Positions 36,901-51,900 of a stretch of 64,000 nucleotides of DNA are shown here, piece by piece. The stretch is taken from positions 10,706,205-10,770,204 of the forward strand of contig OX387184.1 in NCBI GenBank assembly GCA_947561395.2, in the 5' to 3' direction. This DNA is from Buxus sempervirens (lineage: Eukaryota; Streptophyta; Magnoliopsida; Buxales; Buxaceae). The notes under the pieces are model-generated. The model ran no database searches. It had not been told where the DNA came from and saw nothing but the letters and a program-made list of their open reading frames with translations. A program made the translations under genes and the position numbers. How positions within the stretch are numbered: position 1 is the first letter of the stretch; each line of letters starts with the position of its first letter.

Positions 36901-39900
36901 TCATGAAGGTGTTTGTGGAATTCTTTTCTGGGGGGATTGTGCACAAGATTACTAATGCAACCTTTTTAGTGCTAATCCCCAAGAAACCTGGAGCAGTTGG
37001 TATCAAGGACTTTCAACCCATTAGCCTTACAACAAGTTTATACAAAATCATTGCAAAGGTCCTATCCCGTAGACTGAGAAATGTGATTCCTAGTATCATA
37101 GGATCATCCCAAAGTGCTTTCATTGAGGGGCAGCAAATAATGGATTGTGCTCTTATTGCTAATGAGTGTGTAGATGCTCAACGTCGTTCTGGCCGTCCAG
37201 GAGTAATATGCAAATTGGACCTAGAAAAAGATTTTGATAAAGTGGAATGGAAATTCTTGGATGCTGTAATGGAGTGGAAAGGTTTTGGGTTTAGATGGAG
37301 AAAGTGGATCATGGGATGTTTGAGCAAGGTTCAATTCTCTTTCTTGTTGAATGGATCTGTGGTGGGTTTATTTGAGTCTTCTAGGGGTTTGCGGCAAGGG
37401 GACCCTTTGTCTCCTCTTCTGTTTTCATTAGTGGCGGAGGTGCTTCATTTCTTCTTGGATAGCGCTGTGGCTAGGGGTTTGTTTCATGGGTTCTTGATTG
37501 GAAGAGATGCTCTCCAAGTGTCTCATCTCTAGTTTGCGGATGATACTATGGTCTTTCTAGAGGCATCTAGGGATCAAATTCTATGGTTAAAGAGTATCCT
37601 GCATACTTTTCATATGCTGTCGGGTTTGAAAGTCAATTGGGCAAAAAGTATGCTGGTTGGCCTCAACATTGAGGATTCTGTGGCTCTAAATCTTAGCGGA
37701 GTGCTGGCTGTCAAATAGGTTTCCTCCCTATATCTTACCTTGGTTTGCCTCTTGGTGCATCTCCTAGATCGGTGAGCTTTTGGGAACCGGTCATTGAAAG
37801 GGTGGAAAACAGATTAGCTAGATCGAAGCGTACTTATCTATCTTTGGGGGGTAGAATCACATTAATTAAAGCTGTATTAGCCAACCTTCCAGTGCACTAC
37901 ATGTCTCTCTTTAGGATGCCTAAAAGGGTAGTGGACATTCTCGAGAAAATCCAAAGAGACTTCTTATGGGAAGGTGGAGGGGAAAGAAAGTCTCATTTGA
38001 TTGGGTGGAAAGTTGTTTGCAAGGATAAGGCAAGGGGTGGGGTGGACATTGGGAATATAGCCTCTCGCAATTCATCTCTCTTGGCTAAGTGGTTGTGGCG
38101 GTATAGCATTGAGTAGGAAAGCCTATGGTACCAAGTGATAGCCAACAAATACGGAAGAGGGGTTAATTGGTGGACCATTAATATGAGGGCTCGGCCCACA
38201 GGTACATGCCCATGGAAGGCTGTGATCAGACTGGGAGACACCTTCTATCCTCACATATGTCTTTGTATTGGTTCCGGTTCCGCTATTCTCTTTTGGCAGG
38301 ATCTTTGGTGGGGGGATCCCCCCTTATCCACTTCTTTTCCCTCTTTATTTCAGGTTGCCAGTTTTCCTAATGTTGTTGTTTCCGATATCTTGGCTTGGTC
38401 TAGCGAGGGTCTCACTTGGAACTTATCATTTAGAAGGGACTTACGATCCCATGAAGTTGAGGATCTGGCCTCTCTTGTTGATTCTCTTAAAGAATGCTTC
38501 ATTGACCCATTATCCAGGGATAGGGTTACTTGGACCCTGTTTCACTCCGGGGTTTTTTCATGTAAATCCTTTTTTGCCTCTCATCGTCCAGATTCTAATG
38601 CCCCACGTGCACATTTTTCAGCCTCAAAACTTTGGAAACCTAGGTTGCCCCCTAAAATTAAAGCGTTTCTCTGGACTACTCTTTCATACAGGATAAATAC
38701 TGCAGATATGTTACAGAGAAGGTGGAGAAGGTATGTTTTACTACCCAACATGTGCTTTCTGTGCAGGGAGGCAAGGGAAGGTGTCGACCATATCTTTTTT
38801 CATTGCCACTTTGTTAGGGGAGTGTGGAGTCGTATATTTCAGATGATTGATGTTCAGTGGGTTTTTCCTGCATCATTTGGAGATCTTTTCCATCAGTGGA
38901 GGTTTCCGGGTCTAGGGAGCAGGGGCCACATTTTATATGGGTGGATTTTCCATGCAGTGATATGGCATATATGGTTGGAGCGTAACCGGAGGATTTTCCA
39001 AGATGCCTTTCTTAGTAGGTATCAGGTGATTGATAGGATACTATTGGATGTGGCTTTCTGGGCATCTGTTAGGCCGGAATTTTGTGATTGGAGTTACACC
39101 CAAATATTGAGAGATTGGATGGTGTGTTGCTTTTCTTCCCTTGGGACAAAGGCTAGGAGTGGGGTTTCTTGGAAAACACCTAGGACTGGCATTATAAAGA
39201 TAAATGTTGATGGTAGCTCCTTCGGCAATCTTGGTCCTTCAGGCATTGGAGGAGTTGGGAGGGATAGTACGGGGCTGATTATCTTCATCTTTAGTGGTCC
39301 GGTGGGAGTAGGTAACTCTACTTGTGCGGAGTTGATGGCCCTTTTGTTTGGCCTATCAGAGGCAACCAAAAGGGGATTTTCACAATGCATTATTGAAGGA
39401 GATTCGGCCACGATCATGAGATGGATGCGAAAGGAGGACTTAGGGTCATGGAGGTTATCACACATCATTAGCTACGCAAGATTCTTGGCACGTGAACTGA
39501 ATGCCTCGTTCAGCCATGTACCTAGAGAAACAAATGGAATAGCGGATAGACTAGCAAAGCATGGAGTACAGAGTTTGTCCTTTTATTCTGGGCCAGTTAT
39601 ACGTGAATTTTCTGGGATGTGTGCACCTTAGGAAACTGGTCCTTTTTGTTGTCATCATTGTACATGGGATGTTTTTTCAGGGTCTTGGTTTTGGATACAT
39701 GTTTGGGTGGTGGATAGCTCATATGGATAGGTTATAGTTGATACCCTTTTTGATGTTTTTGTTTCTGAAAAGGGATCCTCATACTTGTATTTTCTTACTC
39801 ACAGGTACTATGTACCATGTGTTTTTCTTCTCTTTTAATACAATATCATTACTTATCAAAAAAAAAATTTCGTCTTTTCCTAACTAGTTTAGTAGATTAA

Positions 39901-42900
39901 TTAATTAATTTCTCTTGGGTTTAAGAGTTTAATTAGAGATGAGTTGGGTCTAGATTGGATCTAAATAGCTAGATATGTAACCTATTAAGAGAGTAAATGG
40001 TGTTTTAGTGATGTTATTTAATTAAGGAGCCCTAATTCAAGTAGAAATTAAAGAAATAGTGTAGTTAACTGTTTTTCAAAATACTAAATAAAACATGCAC
40101 GAAATTAGGTATTTAATGGACATTGGAGGTTTAGGAGGATTATGGGTACTTTAGTAATCCTAATTGAATTCGGAAAACCCAAGACCCAATAATATATAAA
40201 TAGGCTAGTATTTTTTTTAATTATTATGGCTAAGCATGTTAGAAGTGGATGGCTAGGACAATTGGGAGAAAAAGAGGAGTCAAGGATACAGCTTTGGAGT
40301 TTGGCTGAAAATCTGATTTTGTTGAAGATCAATTGTTGGAAAATTTCTTGGATTAAGAGGTAGGTGGATTCTTTGTACTGTGTTTCTTTCGAAGACTTTG
40401 GATAAGTGGGTTGAACCAAGAACAGCCTTATTGATGGTAATTAATCAGTTTTAATGGTAAGCATTAAGTTGTAGGGGATTTTTTTTGAGTTCTTGATGGT
40501 GTTTAAGGTGTTTTCTTGATATTTTTATTGTAGATGATGATAGATTTCATGTGTTTCATGCAAATTTGGGGTTCTTGATAATCTTTATGGGTTCTTGATT
40601 TTTTTAGTGGGTTCTTGATCATCTTCATTGATTCTTAGTCATATTTGTAGAGTTCTTGGTCATGTTTATTAAGTCTTGATATTCTTTATTGATTTTTGAT
40701 AATCTTTATTGTAGAAATTTGTGATAAAAATTGTATGAAGTTTTATTATCTCTAGAATCATAATTTGGTAAAGCAAACCTAAATCTTTAGGTAAATTGTC
40801 GTTCCATGGAATATAAAGTTAATGTAGGGTATCTAGAATCAAGATCTGACTGAAGATATTTGGTTTTTCATATAAGAGTATAAATCTTGACAGAAAAGAA
40901 GTAATTCTTGAAAATTTATTGAACATTCTTGGTTGATTCATGATGAATCTTGAATCTTTCTTGAATACTTTATGGTTAAAGATTGAAGATTTAGGACCTA
41001 AATTATTGGTGGTATTGTGGTAGTTTTATTAATTAAATTATTTATATTCTTTTAAGGGTTACAAGTCATAAATTAAGTTTTAGGGTATAAATTTAAATGG
41101 TTATAAGTAATGAATCAATATCAAACATATTATGTTGTTGGTCCTATAATAAAATCCTACATACTACTACTAATAATTAATACAATAATAGGGTATTGAC
41201 TTTATAATTAATTAATAATAGCGTTGATAGTTGGTTAACCTATTAATAATTAACACTTTATTGGTAAATTAATCGTCAGGCCTAAAAAGATGATAGTTAT
41301 TAATTAAAGTTTAACAATTTTAGGCCCTAAATATGATGAAAGTGATTTTGATTATATATTTATAATTATGGGGTTTCTATTCCAAACAACAAGCTTTAAC
41401 CTTATAGGTTGTTAGTTAGTTGAAAGTAGTTACTTAGTTACAGATTTTTTAGTTGGTTAATAATTTTTTAGTTAGTTAAGAAGTAGTTAATTAGTTAATA
41501 ATTGATTTAGTTAGTTACAAGTTGCTCTAAGTTAGTTGTCATAACAGGATTCCTTTTGATTAGTTAGTTATTAGGAGATTCCGTATAAGTTAGTTGTCAT
41601 AACAGGATTCCTTTTGATTAATTACTTGTTGGAGAATCTTTTCTATGGTCAATTAGTTAATTAAGGTGGTCATTAAGAAACTTTATGACAATTTATTTAG
41701 TACCATAAAAAAAAAGAATTTACCATAGGCCCTATGTACAACGATTGATAAATAAAATATTCTAATCAATATAGGGACATTGTCTAATTTGACATGCTTT
41801 ACAACGATTTTTACTTCAAATGATAAGCCGCCCTACACTAATGATGTTAGTAGTACTAAACTTTCAATTATTTTTAAGGTAAGGTGTGAATGATTAAATT
41901 AGTTAAATACGGAATGGATTTCAAGAAAATATAAAAATGTTAGTATGAAATTCCTATTAATAATAATTAAAATAAATAATTGAAATTAATTGAATTTACT
42001 TTTTATTTGATAGACTATAAAGTAAATTAAAGTATATATATACATAGACAATTGAGATCTTGTGCAACCTTTATCTACAATCTTATATGCAGCTTTTCAC
42101 AAGATCATGCCATGTGTATTGTGAATGGCATATCTGTAAAATTTTAAACAATCCTGTGAAAAGCTGCATATAAGGTTGTTGATAAAGGTTGCACAGGAGC
42201 TCATCTGATACATAGAGGTGTGAGCATATGATTACCTTGTCAATTAAAGTGGTTGCATTGATACTTGTTGTTGAACGATTGATTTGGTAATCCAATCTTT
42301 GTTTCTTAATATAATTGCATGAAACTTTAATTAGGGCTAAACTCATACATGCTTGGAGGAAGGATTCAAGTGATTGTTGAAGGTTAAGGTGATTCAATAA
42401 GCCTAGGAATAGCATAATAAGGCTATTCAATAAACCTATGAATAGCATAATATTTCATTAGTTTACGATTTTTATGTTTTATTTTTTTATTTTTATTGAT
42501 TGGTGATTTTTCCTGTAAGTCGGCGACATTTTGATGGTGGCACTGGGCAAAATGTTGATTGAAACGACATTGAAAACCTTGATATACATACATATGTACA
42601 TGTATATGTGTGTGTGCAGGCATGCGTGCATGTGTACTATGGACAAGCAGGCGGGCGTGCAGCCTGTCCGTCTTTCTGACCAACCATCTGTGAGAAGAGA
42701 GATTGAGTATTTAATAAGTGTATTTTATCATGTTAAATGAATCTCTTTGTATTTTGTTTTCAATGTGATTTCTAGATAAAATCTAGTTATGGTTCAGTAT
42801 AATTGCCTTGAACAATCATAAAAAAATAATGTTGTTCATCTCAGACATTGTTCTTATATAGTGCTAAATGTAAAAAGATGCAAACTGAGCTAAATTTTTT

Positions 42901-45900
42901 GTATGTTTTATTGAAACTAGTTTTTCATTCATTTGCAGCTATCCATAAGATTAAGATGGTTTTTCCTATTTGTTCTGTAGGTTTTGCCTGATCTCTTTCA
43001 TACTGTTCGTACATGTGAAGAAGGGTTGAAGGAGTTCATAACTTGGAAGCTTGGGACCTTGGTGTCTATTGTTAGGCAGGTATGCTTGCGAGTTGTGATA
43101 GAATTTGTCTTTTATTACACCATATGTTTTTTTGTGGTTACTTCAGAAGTTATTGATGCAGTTCAAATGTCTGTGCAGCATGTTCGTAAATATTTGCCAG
43201 ACTTGCTTTCTCTAATTTCCGAATTGTGGTCTTCCTTCAGCTTGCCTGCTACTAACCGTCCTGTGCATGGTTCACCAGTAAGTCCAGTTTATTATGTTCC
43301 AATCTAGGCCTGTGTTTTCCTGCTGGGTCAATCTTTGTTTTGATCTTCCTTGGGTAATATTTTCTTCACAGATTCTGCATCTAGTGGAACAACTTTGCTT
43401 AGCTCTCAATGATGAATTTAGAACGTATCTTGCAAATATCCTTCCATGTTGTATTCAAGTATTGAGTGATGCGGAACGGTGTAATGATTACACTTACGTA
43501 CTTGATATCTTGCATACACTTGAAGTATTTGGTGGTTAGTATTGTCAACTTCAAAATGTTCTATGTTCTCTTTTCCCTCCATCACATTTCCTTCCATGTC
43601 ACGTGAATATGACAACTATATCAATGTTCTCATATAATTCTTGATGTAGGAACTTTGGATGAACACATGCATCTACTCCTTCCAGCACTCATTCGATTGT
43701 TTAAAGTGGATGCTTCTGTGGATATAAGGCGTGCTGCTATTAAGACCCTCACTAGGCTGATTCCTCGTGTGCAGGTTAGTACTATGTTTTTGTTGGATTA
43801 TTTGCTTCGTTTAAGCAAGAGCTAACATATTTGAAGTATAATTATTTATTCTGGTTTTTCTTCATTATCCATCAAAAGAAAATTATTTATTCTGATTTGT
43901 GTTGATATCTTTTTCTTCAGGTTACTGGTCATGTATCAGCTCTTGTGCATCACCTGAAGCTAGTCTTGGATGGGTCAGTTGCTCCTATCTTTATGGATAT
44001 TGTTTCTTGTTCTTACAAAAAAAAAAAAGGAGAAATTGTATTTTGGGAAAGTTTTTTTTTTTAATAGCTACATTTTGTTGATTAAATATGACTTCTATGC
44101 AAGCTGTAGTACCTGACCTTAATTGTGGTTTTCCTTTTTTTTTTAACCATAACATTTCTAATGAGAATTGATAATGTCATAAACATATTTATTTAGTTTT
44201 GCTGCTGTCATTATTTTTTACTTTTCCCTTTGCATAGGTGCCTACTTGGACCTGTTCCTTTTCTGAATTTCATTTCCACTTATCTTTTGCCTGAACTTTG
44301 CTAGCTTTTCAATTTACAGATTAAATGATGAACTCCGAAAGGATGCTGTTGACGCCCTTTGCTGTCTTGCTCATGCTCTTGGGGAAGACTTCACCATTTT
44401 CATTCCATCAATTCACAAACTTTTGTTGAAGCACCATTTACGGGTCATCATCTCTTTCTTATTAATACGGTTTTTTTCATTATTTTTTATTTGACAAAGT
44501 CCGGCATGAGTTGATTCTGAATGCACATCTTTTCCAGCACAAGGAATTTGAGGAAATTGAAGTGCGCTTGCAAAGACGTCAACCACTCTTGGGTAGTATG
44601 TCTTCCCAAAAATTGACTCGGCATCTTCCTGTGGAGGTTATTAGTGACCCTCTAAATGACATGGAGAGTGATCCATATGAGGAGGGATCAGAGACATATA
44701 GACAGCCCAGAAGCCATCAAGTAATTTCTTTATCTTGATAAAATGCTGGGCAGTATTATATGGCTATGTGAATGTGCATAAAACTTGATAAGAAAATACG
44801 ACGAAATAATCACTAAATCTTCCTTTCTTTTTTCAATAGATAGCATATCTTCCTTTTTATTGTGTTAAGATGCAATTTGAAATCTTGTTATGAGCTTTTT
44901 TTTTTAAGTCATTTTTTTTTCTAAACCAAAATATGTTTCGAGTTTGGTTGAAATTGATTCCTTTATTTTGGTTCTAATGGAAATATAAACATCAGTTAAA
45001 AATGAGCAAAGGAATGTTCTTTATCATGATAGAGTTTAAGCATCAAGTTTGGGATGGATTGCTGTGTTCCAACTTCCAAGTTGAATATATACTCTCTATT
45101 GAATATTTTATATGATTTTTCTTGTTCAGATGTGAATTAAATTTCTTTTCTATTTTGAGACATTTCTAATAAAAAGCCTTTTCCTCTTAAGCATGAATGA
45201 ACTGATGGCTTATATTCAAGGGGCTCCATGGTGCATGCACCATGCGCATGATGAGGTTATGTTGGAATAAACTAGAAAATAGGTAAATGAAAAACTGCAA
45301 TTGTGGAAGAATACTTTGCAATGAAAAGGTTTTATAATGAACAAATAATGCAGTAAGATTTTTTATTTTCACTTGTTGTTTGCCCCTGAACCAGTCATGC
45401 ACTTTTTAATATTCTTCTGAATCTATGTGTGATTTATGTTTCTATTTTAACAGTTTTTGAGCAAAATTGACATTCAAAATCTTGCACAAAGATGTTCTCA
45501 TCTGGGCCTAACTCTTAGTGCCAGAAGCCATAATGTTTTACAACTGGTTCTGGCCATAAGACTGGTCAAATTGTTGATCACAACCATCAATTGAAGGCTA
45601 TGTTTTTGGGTGGTTAAATTCGGAACTTTCACTGTTGTTGACAGTAAGAAACTATTCATGAGGTCTAGTTCACTAAGTTCTCTGCGTTTTTTCTGCCCTT
45701 GATTGTACACTTGTAGCCAACTAGAAGACTGTTTGAAGAATTCACCAGATTAGATGGTGATATTGTGTGTCACGGATCTGGATTTGTAATAGATACATTG
45801 CTTATGCTCTTTAAGTTGTCTTGTACGGAAGCATCATATGAGTTCACCTTGCGAGTGCGAATAGAAGTGAAATTGAAGTTATAGTGTTCAGATGATGGCT

Positions 45901-48900
45901 TAGAAGTAGTCCTTTTGTTCTTAAATAAAATAATAGCTGTTAAAGCCATTGAATTGAATGCTAAAATTTACTGTATTTAAGGGTATGATAGGGTCTATAT
46001 TTGCAAATCCATCACCAATTATACTTCAAGAACCTTTAAACCAAAAGTTGTTCCAATAGGGAGTGGAACAAGGGGGAAACCATTTAACCCACTGCATTGC
46101 CATCGCTATGTTTGATGGGTAAACTAGACGATGTGGAGTTGGACGAGTGTCAAGGAATTGTCTTGGAACTATCTTTCATACCTATTTTGGCCTAATAGGG
46201 GAAGGCAATGCAGTGTCTTGATTAGATTTGATCAGTTAATATGAGAGGGCAATGCAATCTCGTGGTTAGTTTGGCTCAGTTGCGAACTAGTGTTTGAACA
46301 TATCATTCTTAGTAATCCCTAAGTCAGGCAATGAAATAGCTAATGACCTTGCCAAGGTGGCATGCTGTGGCCTTTTTTGTATTGGGCCACTCCCATATAG
46401 GGCCTATTTCATGGTTGATAGCATAATGTGCATCTTAGGATATGTCTGTCTCCCCCATTAGTCACATCTAGGTCATTGCTTGTATTTACTTATATTTTGT
46501 TTTTATTTTCTACTTTGTGGCCCTTGTTTGGGTTTATTTTTCTATGTTCTTCCATTCTTTATTTTGAAACGTCCTTATTGATTAAAAATATTGTTATTGA
46601 AAATTTTAATGAAATGGGAAATTTTTTATAGCGATATGGATTTTTTGACCAATTATTGTATTTAATTAAAAACATCAAGAATTAAATGAATATAACTCAG
46701 TTTAAATCCTATTTAAGTGGGGTCCTATGAAGGTTGGATTGATAACAGACCCATTTTTGTGCAGAGTGGTTGCACTTATATTGAGACCCGCATTTTCATG
46801 CTGGTAGCTTGAGGTTTATGCTGCTACTGCAAGTTGTTATCCATTACTATATAAGATCTCCATCATAAAATGCTTATAATAGTTGATTTGTATTGTGACG
46901 TGAAGTTAATATCTTTATCTTCCTTCTGTTTTCGCAAGTGACTTATCTAATTGAAGCTGACAGGTTCCTTTCACATAGTGACTTGCTGTCAGAATGTAGC
47001 CACTGGTATCCTGTTGTCAATGATACCTTATACATGGCTAGCGATCGGAATAAAAGGGAACTGTTTATACCAGTAGCTATTATATATGGTTTATGAATTT
47101 TTCTTGTTGTTACTAATTTGATAAGCACAGGTTAATGATGGCAGACTCCGTACTGCTGGAGAGGCTTCTCAGCGCAGTACCAAGGAAGATTGGGCAGAGT
47201 GGATGAGGCATTTTAGCATCGAACTTCTCAAGGAATCACCCTCCCCAGCTTTGAGAACATGTGCAAGGCTTGCACAATTGCAAGTATGATTGGTTTTTCC
47301 GACATGTATTAATTCTTTTTGGTGCTTGGGTTCTAATCTCTTATGTTTGCAGCCTTTGGTTGGGCGGGAGTTGTTCGCAGCTGGTTTTGTGAGTTGCTGG
47401 GCACAATTGAATGAAACTTCTCAGCAACAATTAGTTCGGAGCTTAGAGATGGCGTTTTCATCTCCCAACATTCCTCCTGAAATTCTGGCAACACTACTTA
47501 ACTTGGTATGCCTTTTTCAGACAAAATACTTTCTGTCCTTGTACTTAAATTTTAGGATTTTGTTTCTGCTACCTTTATTTGCAGTAGGGTACCAGTCAAG
47601 TGTAGGGTGACTACTGTTAAGACATTCTCATCACTTAGATGTCGTTGGTAGGGTTTTTGCCAAGGTCCACTAAGTTGTTTGGTAGGGTTTTTGAAAGTTG
47701 GATTTTAAAAGCAGATGATAAAATCTAACCAAAAACTACGGTCCACATTTATGGGTTTCAATAGATTTTGATAGTTAAAAGTGCTGGGTCCCACTTGAAC
47801 ACAAGTACTAAGGAGCTATTAATGGTGGTGGATCCCACTTAAACAAGATGCTAAGATCCAAAATATCCAAACAAGATTCTGTATTTTTACAATCCTGTTT
47901 TTCAAAATCTGAATTATAATCCACAATCCACAATCCAGAAGCCATACCAAACGGTCGCTTAATGTCTTAAAAAGGATTACTTCTTCGGAATAGTTATGTT
48001 AATTTTGACAATGTTGAAAAGGTAATATAAATTTTCTAAACCATTCTGAATAGATATATAACGCAGGAAATTCCATTGATATTCATGGTTATGAAATTGA
48101 GTAGAGAAAAAGAATATTTTTTTTTTTGTTTCATTTTTATTCAATGCAATAGAGTAAACAATAGCAGGAAAAGAGGAAACGAATTATATGTCACTGTTGC
48201 AGTGCCTGCTGCACAGAAGTTTTCACCACAAGGTGGATGACCTTCTGTTAGCATGTGTGGTAGCAGGGGATTGGCTGTCTCTGTCAGATAATGGCCCTGC
48301 CTTCTTCAGAGAGAGGAAGAACCTTCACTTTTGAAGTATGTGAGTGTGGCTTTTGTTTAGCTACAATCCAAGCAGACTCAATTGCTGCTTCTATGAAATA
48401 TCTAAATCTGGGCAAACACTAGTTCAAACTTGCCAACCCATTTTTCAGGAAGTAGCCTTTCCAACCAGGGAATTCAGTTATGTTCTTTGCCACAATTAGA
48501 GTTCTTTTCTTCTTTCTCTTATTACTTACAATGTGAAAATTTATTAAAGAGAGAACGATGAATTGACTTGACACTGCTGCAATGAAACTTCAGAAGGAGT
48601 GAGGAACGTGTATTATTGGACTTGGCACTATGGATCCTTGTAAACCAGTCACTAAAATTCCCTTTTTTTTTGTTGGTAATTTGCACGTCAATGATTAACA
48701 TTGACACAGAATATAGGCTCTGTGCTTTGTGATAAAAAGTTTCTTACTGGTCGCCCAAGTTTTGTTACTGAATCTGACAGGATGGAAATATTGCAAGACT
48801 AGTCTATATCTGAGAATTAGCAACTGCTTGCTGGTCAAAAATGAATATTTGTCCAAAAGTGATAGTATGACTTCATTTTATAGAAGAAGGTTCAAAGAAA

Positions 48901-51900
48901 AAAACCATACACTCTGGAATGGCTATTGCATGCACACAGCTTCATAAAAAATCTTCAAGTTTATGTTACCATGATTTACATAAAATGATTGGACTGGTAG
49001 CTGATCTTTGCAGGCAGAGTTTATGGAACACGATGAGAAACCTCTTCCTATAGACATTCGCCTACTTGGTGCCCTTGCAGAAAAGGTGTGTCTCTCAGTA
49101 AAGGAGTTCATAAATTTCTACAACCACAATAATGCTTCAAACTACTAAGTTCAATGCTGAGTCAATTCTTTTTTTCAGTGCCGAGCATTTGCAAAGGCAC
49201 TACATTACAAAGAAATGGAATTTGAGGGTGCACACTCCAAGAAGATGGATGCAAATCCAGTTGCTGTTGTTGAAGCTCTTATACATATAAATAATCAATT
49301 GCACCAGCATGAGGTCTTCTCTTCAGTTCTTTTTTGTGTTGTTCGTTACTTTATATTTTGTTTCCTCTTTTGAGCATGTGATCCCAGTTTATCAATGGAG
49401 ATTTGTTTCCGCAGGCTGCTGTTGGAATACTGACCTATGCCCAGCAACATTTGGATGTTCAGCTGAAAGAATCCTGGTATGTAATTCTTTTTATTAAGGG
49501 ACCCAGATCACATACAGTTTGAATTCTTACGGCTTGGCCTTTGACTCTATATTGAAGATCACTCTGGTAGTTCAATGCTTTTGGATTGGTAGGTTGAAAA
49601 ATGTCATCTGATCATATTTTCTTACCAGACTGACCAGTGCCAAGTTTCCAGTGATTAAGCAAGTTTTAGAAAAAAAAAAATAGCAAGTTTTAGAACACTA
49701 GTTTATACTTTATACACATAAAATAACCTCAAAATGATATGCATCCACCGTTCTACATAATCTTTCTACCAGAGTGGCTTTTTTCAGATGATTACTGAAA
49801 TTATACATTAAGTCAAAAAGATGGAAGGTACATAAGAAGAATGCAACAGCGTGTGGGGCTGCTTAGTATAACCAAAACCCTCTTCCTAAAAACAAACTGC
49901 CAGTACACCCCTGGGCCCAACAAAACTACTATACACCTATGAGGAACCCAATATATACCCTACCTGACCCAAGTCACCCAATTTAACCCCCCACCACTTC
50001 TACAAACTCCCCCTCTAGTGCATCAGAGAATAGAACAGTTCTCAAGGATCCCAATTTAGCCATTATGCTACATGATTGGCCTCCTCAAGACATGGCTGAG
50101 CTAGAAATTCAGTGCCCTTGCCACAGATCTAGCTCTGCTAATGAAATTGGACAGCCTCCAAGGGCCCATGACTCCTGAAGTCATCCATCTGATAATGGTG
50201 GCTGCATCACCCTCAATCACACAATTCTTGAACCCACCCTACTTTGCCTCAAGCAATCCAGTAAGTAATGCTAAGAGCTCGACCCGAAGGGAATCGCCCC
50301 TGCACACTAGGCCACAAAAAATCAAAGAAATCATGCCAAAGTGGTCCCGATTCACCCTTCCAATACCTGATGGTATTGGGTTCCTTGAGGAATATCCGTC
50401 AAAGTTGACCTTTACAGTACCAAAATCTGGTGGCCTCCATCTCGGCACCCCTACCACCAAGAAAGGGAAGGAAAAGCAACAATGGTGCCACTCCATCACC
50501 ATCTCTTACACACGCACGAGGATACTGCCTGCAGCATTGTCTTAATCACATACTCGATAGAGTATCAAATATCCTGGAAGATTCTGCAATTCTTCTACAA
50601 ACAGATATACCAGACAATAGCATGAAACAGTAGGCTCTAAATAATGTGACCTTGTCTCCCTAAGCCCCTAATTCGCCACTGATCAAACCATGTTGCATAA
50701 GTGTCTGACAAAACCCAAGAAATTTCAATCACCTACAATAACCACAACTAAATTACCTTCACAAAACGGCACTGAAGAAATATGTGATTGATGCTCACAC
50801 TTGCCTCCATGCACATCAAACATATGTGAGGAGATAAGGCAACCCTCCTCCACCACCTTTGGATATGATCAGATGTATTGATCCTGTATAGAAGTGCAGT
50901 CCATAAAAAAACCTTGACCCTAGGAAGTACCCTGGGCTTCCATAACTGAGACACAAAAAAAGATGCAGGTGGATTGGAGATACCGGGACTAGAAAATATG
51001 AAAAAGGACTTAAAGGAGTAACTTGTGTCAAGTTTCCAGTGATTAAGCAATATCAGAACACTGGTTTATACACATAAAATAACTCACAATGATATGCATC
51101 CACCATTCCACATAATTTTCAACTTTATGAACTGTACATTAGACATTTTTATTAAGTTGTATGCATATTTAAGATTCCTATAAATTATGCACCTTAATGT
51201 TTTTTTGATTGCAACAGTTAACAGTATGGTTTGGTGTTATTAGGTATGAGAAATTACAACGCTGGGATGATGCATTAAAGGCATACACCGTTAAAGCATC
51301 ACAAGCACCAAGTCAGCATCTTATTTTGGATGCTACATTAGGTTTGTATAAGTTTTTGGTGATGCTACATTGTATTTCTGATTTTTCATTGATATTGTTC
51401 CATCACAGGATAACCTTGTAATGTTCGAAGATTGCATATTGAACGATATATTCTACTGCATAATTATTTTTAATTAGGTAGTTTATTGGTCCTTTTGTCG
51501 AAATAGTAGTTTATACTGATGGTCCCATCAATATCAGTTTAGGTTTCAGTCTAAGAGTGAACAGAAGGCAGATGCAGGTGAGGTATAAAAAATTTTAGGT
51601 ATCTGTAGCAGCTAGAAACCATCCACGGCGTAACAATATAGGTGATTTTGAATATGACAATCTAAGGTAAAGTTTACATATTTTCGGAGTTGCATAAAAG
51701 CATGAGCCAAGAGTGTTGAACCAAGTACTCAGATGTATCTATATCTTTTACCTCTTTCATGGCTACTCATATTGATCTGTTAGTTTCATGTACACTACAG
51801 ACTGGATTGCTTCTTTTCTTCTAATGATATCTTGCAGTCCTAGTATATAAAACCCTGAAATTCTGGAATTATGAAAAGCCACAGATAAGACATCATCTGT

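Larger units (their letters stand above)
32813..39871 (+). mobile_element. Nearly full-length L1-type LINE with C-terminal RNase H
   Basis: GC-rich repetitive 5' UTR (32863-33075), ORF1 (33129-35516), ORF2 with endonuclease, RT, zf-RVT and RNase H (35513-39631), 3' UTR and ttacttatcaaaaaaaaaa tail (39852-39870). Sense to TOR. It carries fewer lesions than the other long LINE, with a 498-codon open stretch at its 3' end, so it is probably the youngest long insertion. The 5' boundary and target duplication are not settled. Confidence 0.93.
39872..42980. other. Rest of the 11.0 kb TOR intron
   Basis: Very AT-rich. No gene, and no open frame with a family signature. It contains a 20-bp minisatellite, a 58-bp duplication and a long hairpin, listed separately. 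Confidence 0.6.

Noticed and set aside
40570-40711. Regular ~20-bp repeats as a CRISPR array
   Set aside because: Units are directly adjacent without unique spacers, the genome is a plant's, and no cas genes exist; it is a minisatellite.
45227-45244. 18-bp palindrome CATGGTGCATGCACCATG as a regulatory element
   Set aside because: It contains RY-like CATGCA, but a lone palindrome deep in an intron is weak evidence; kept only as a note in the intron entry.
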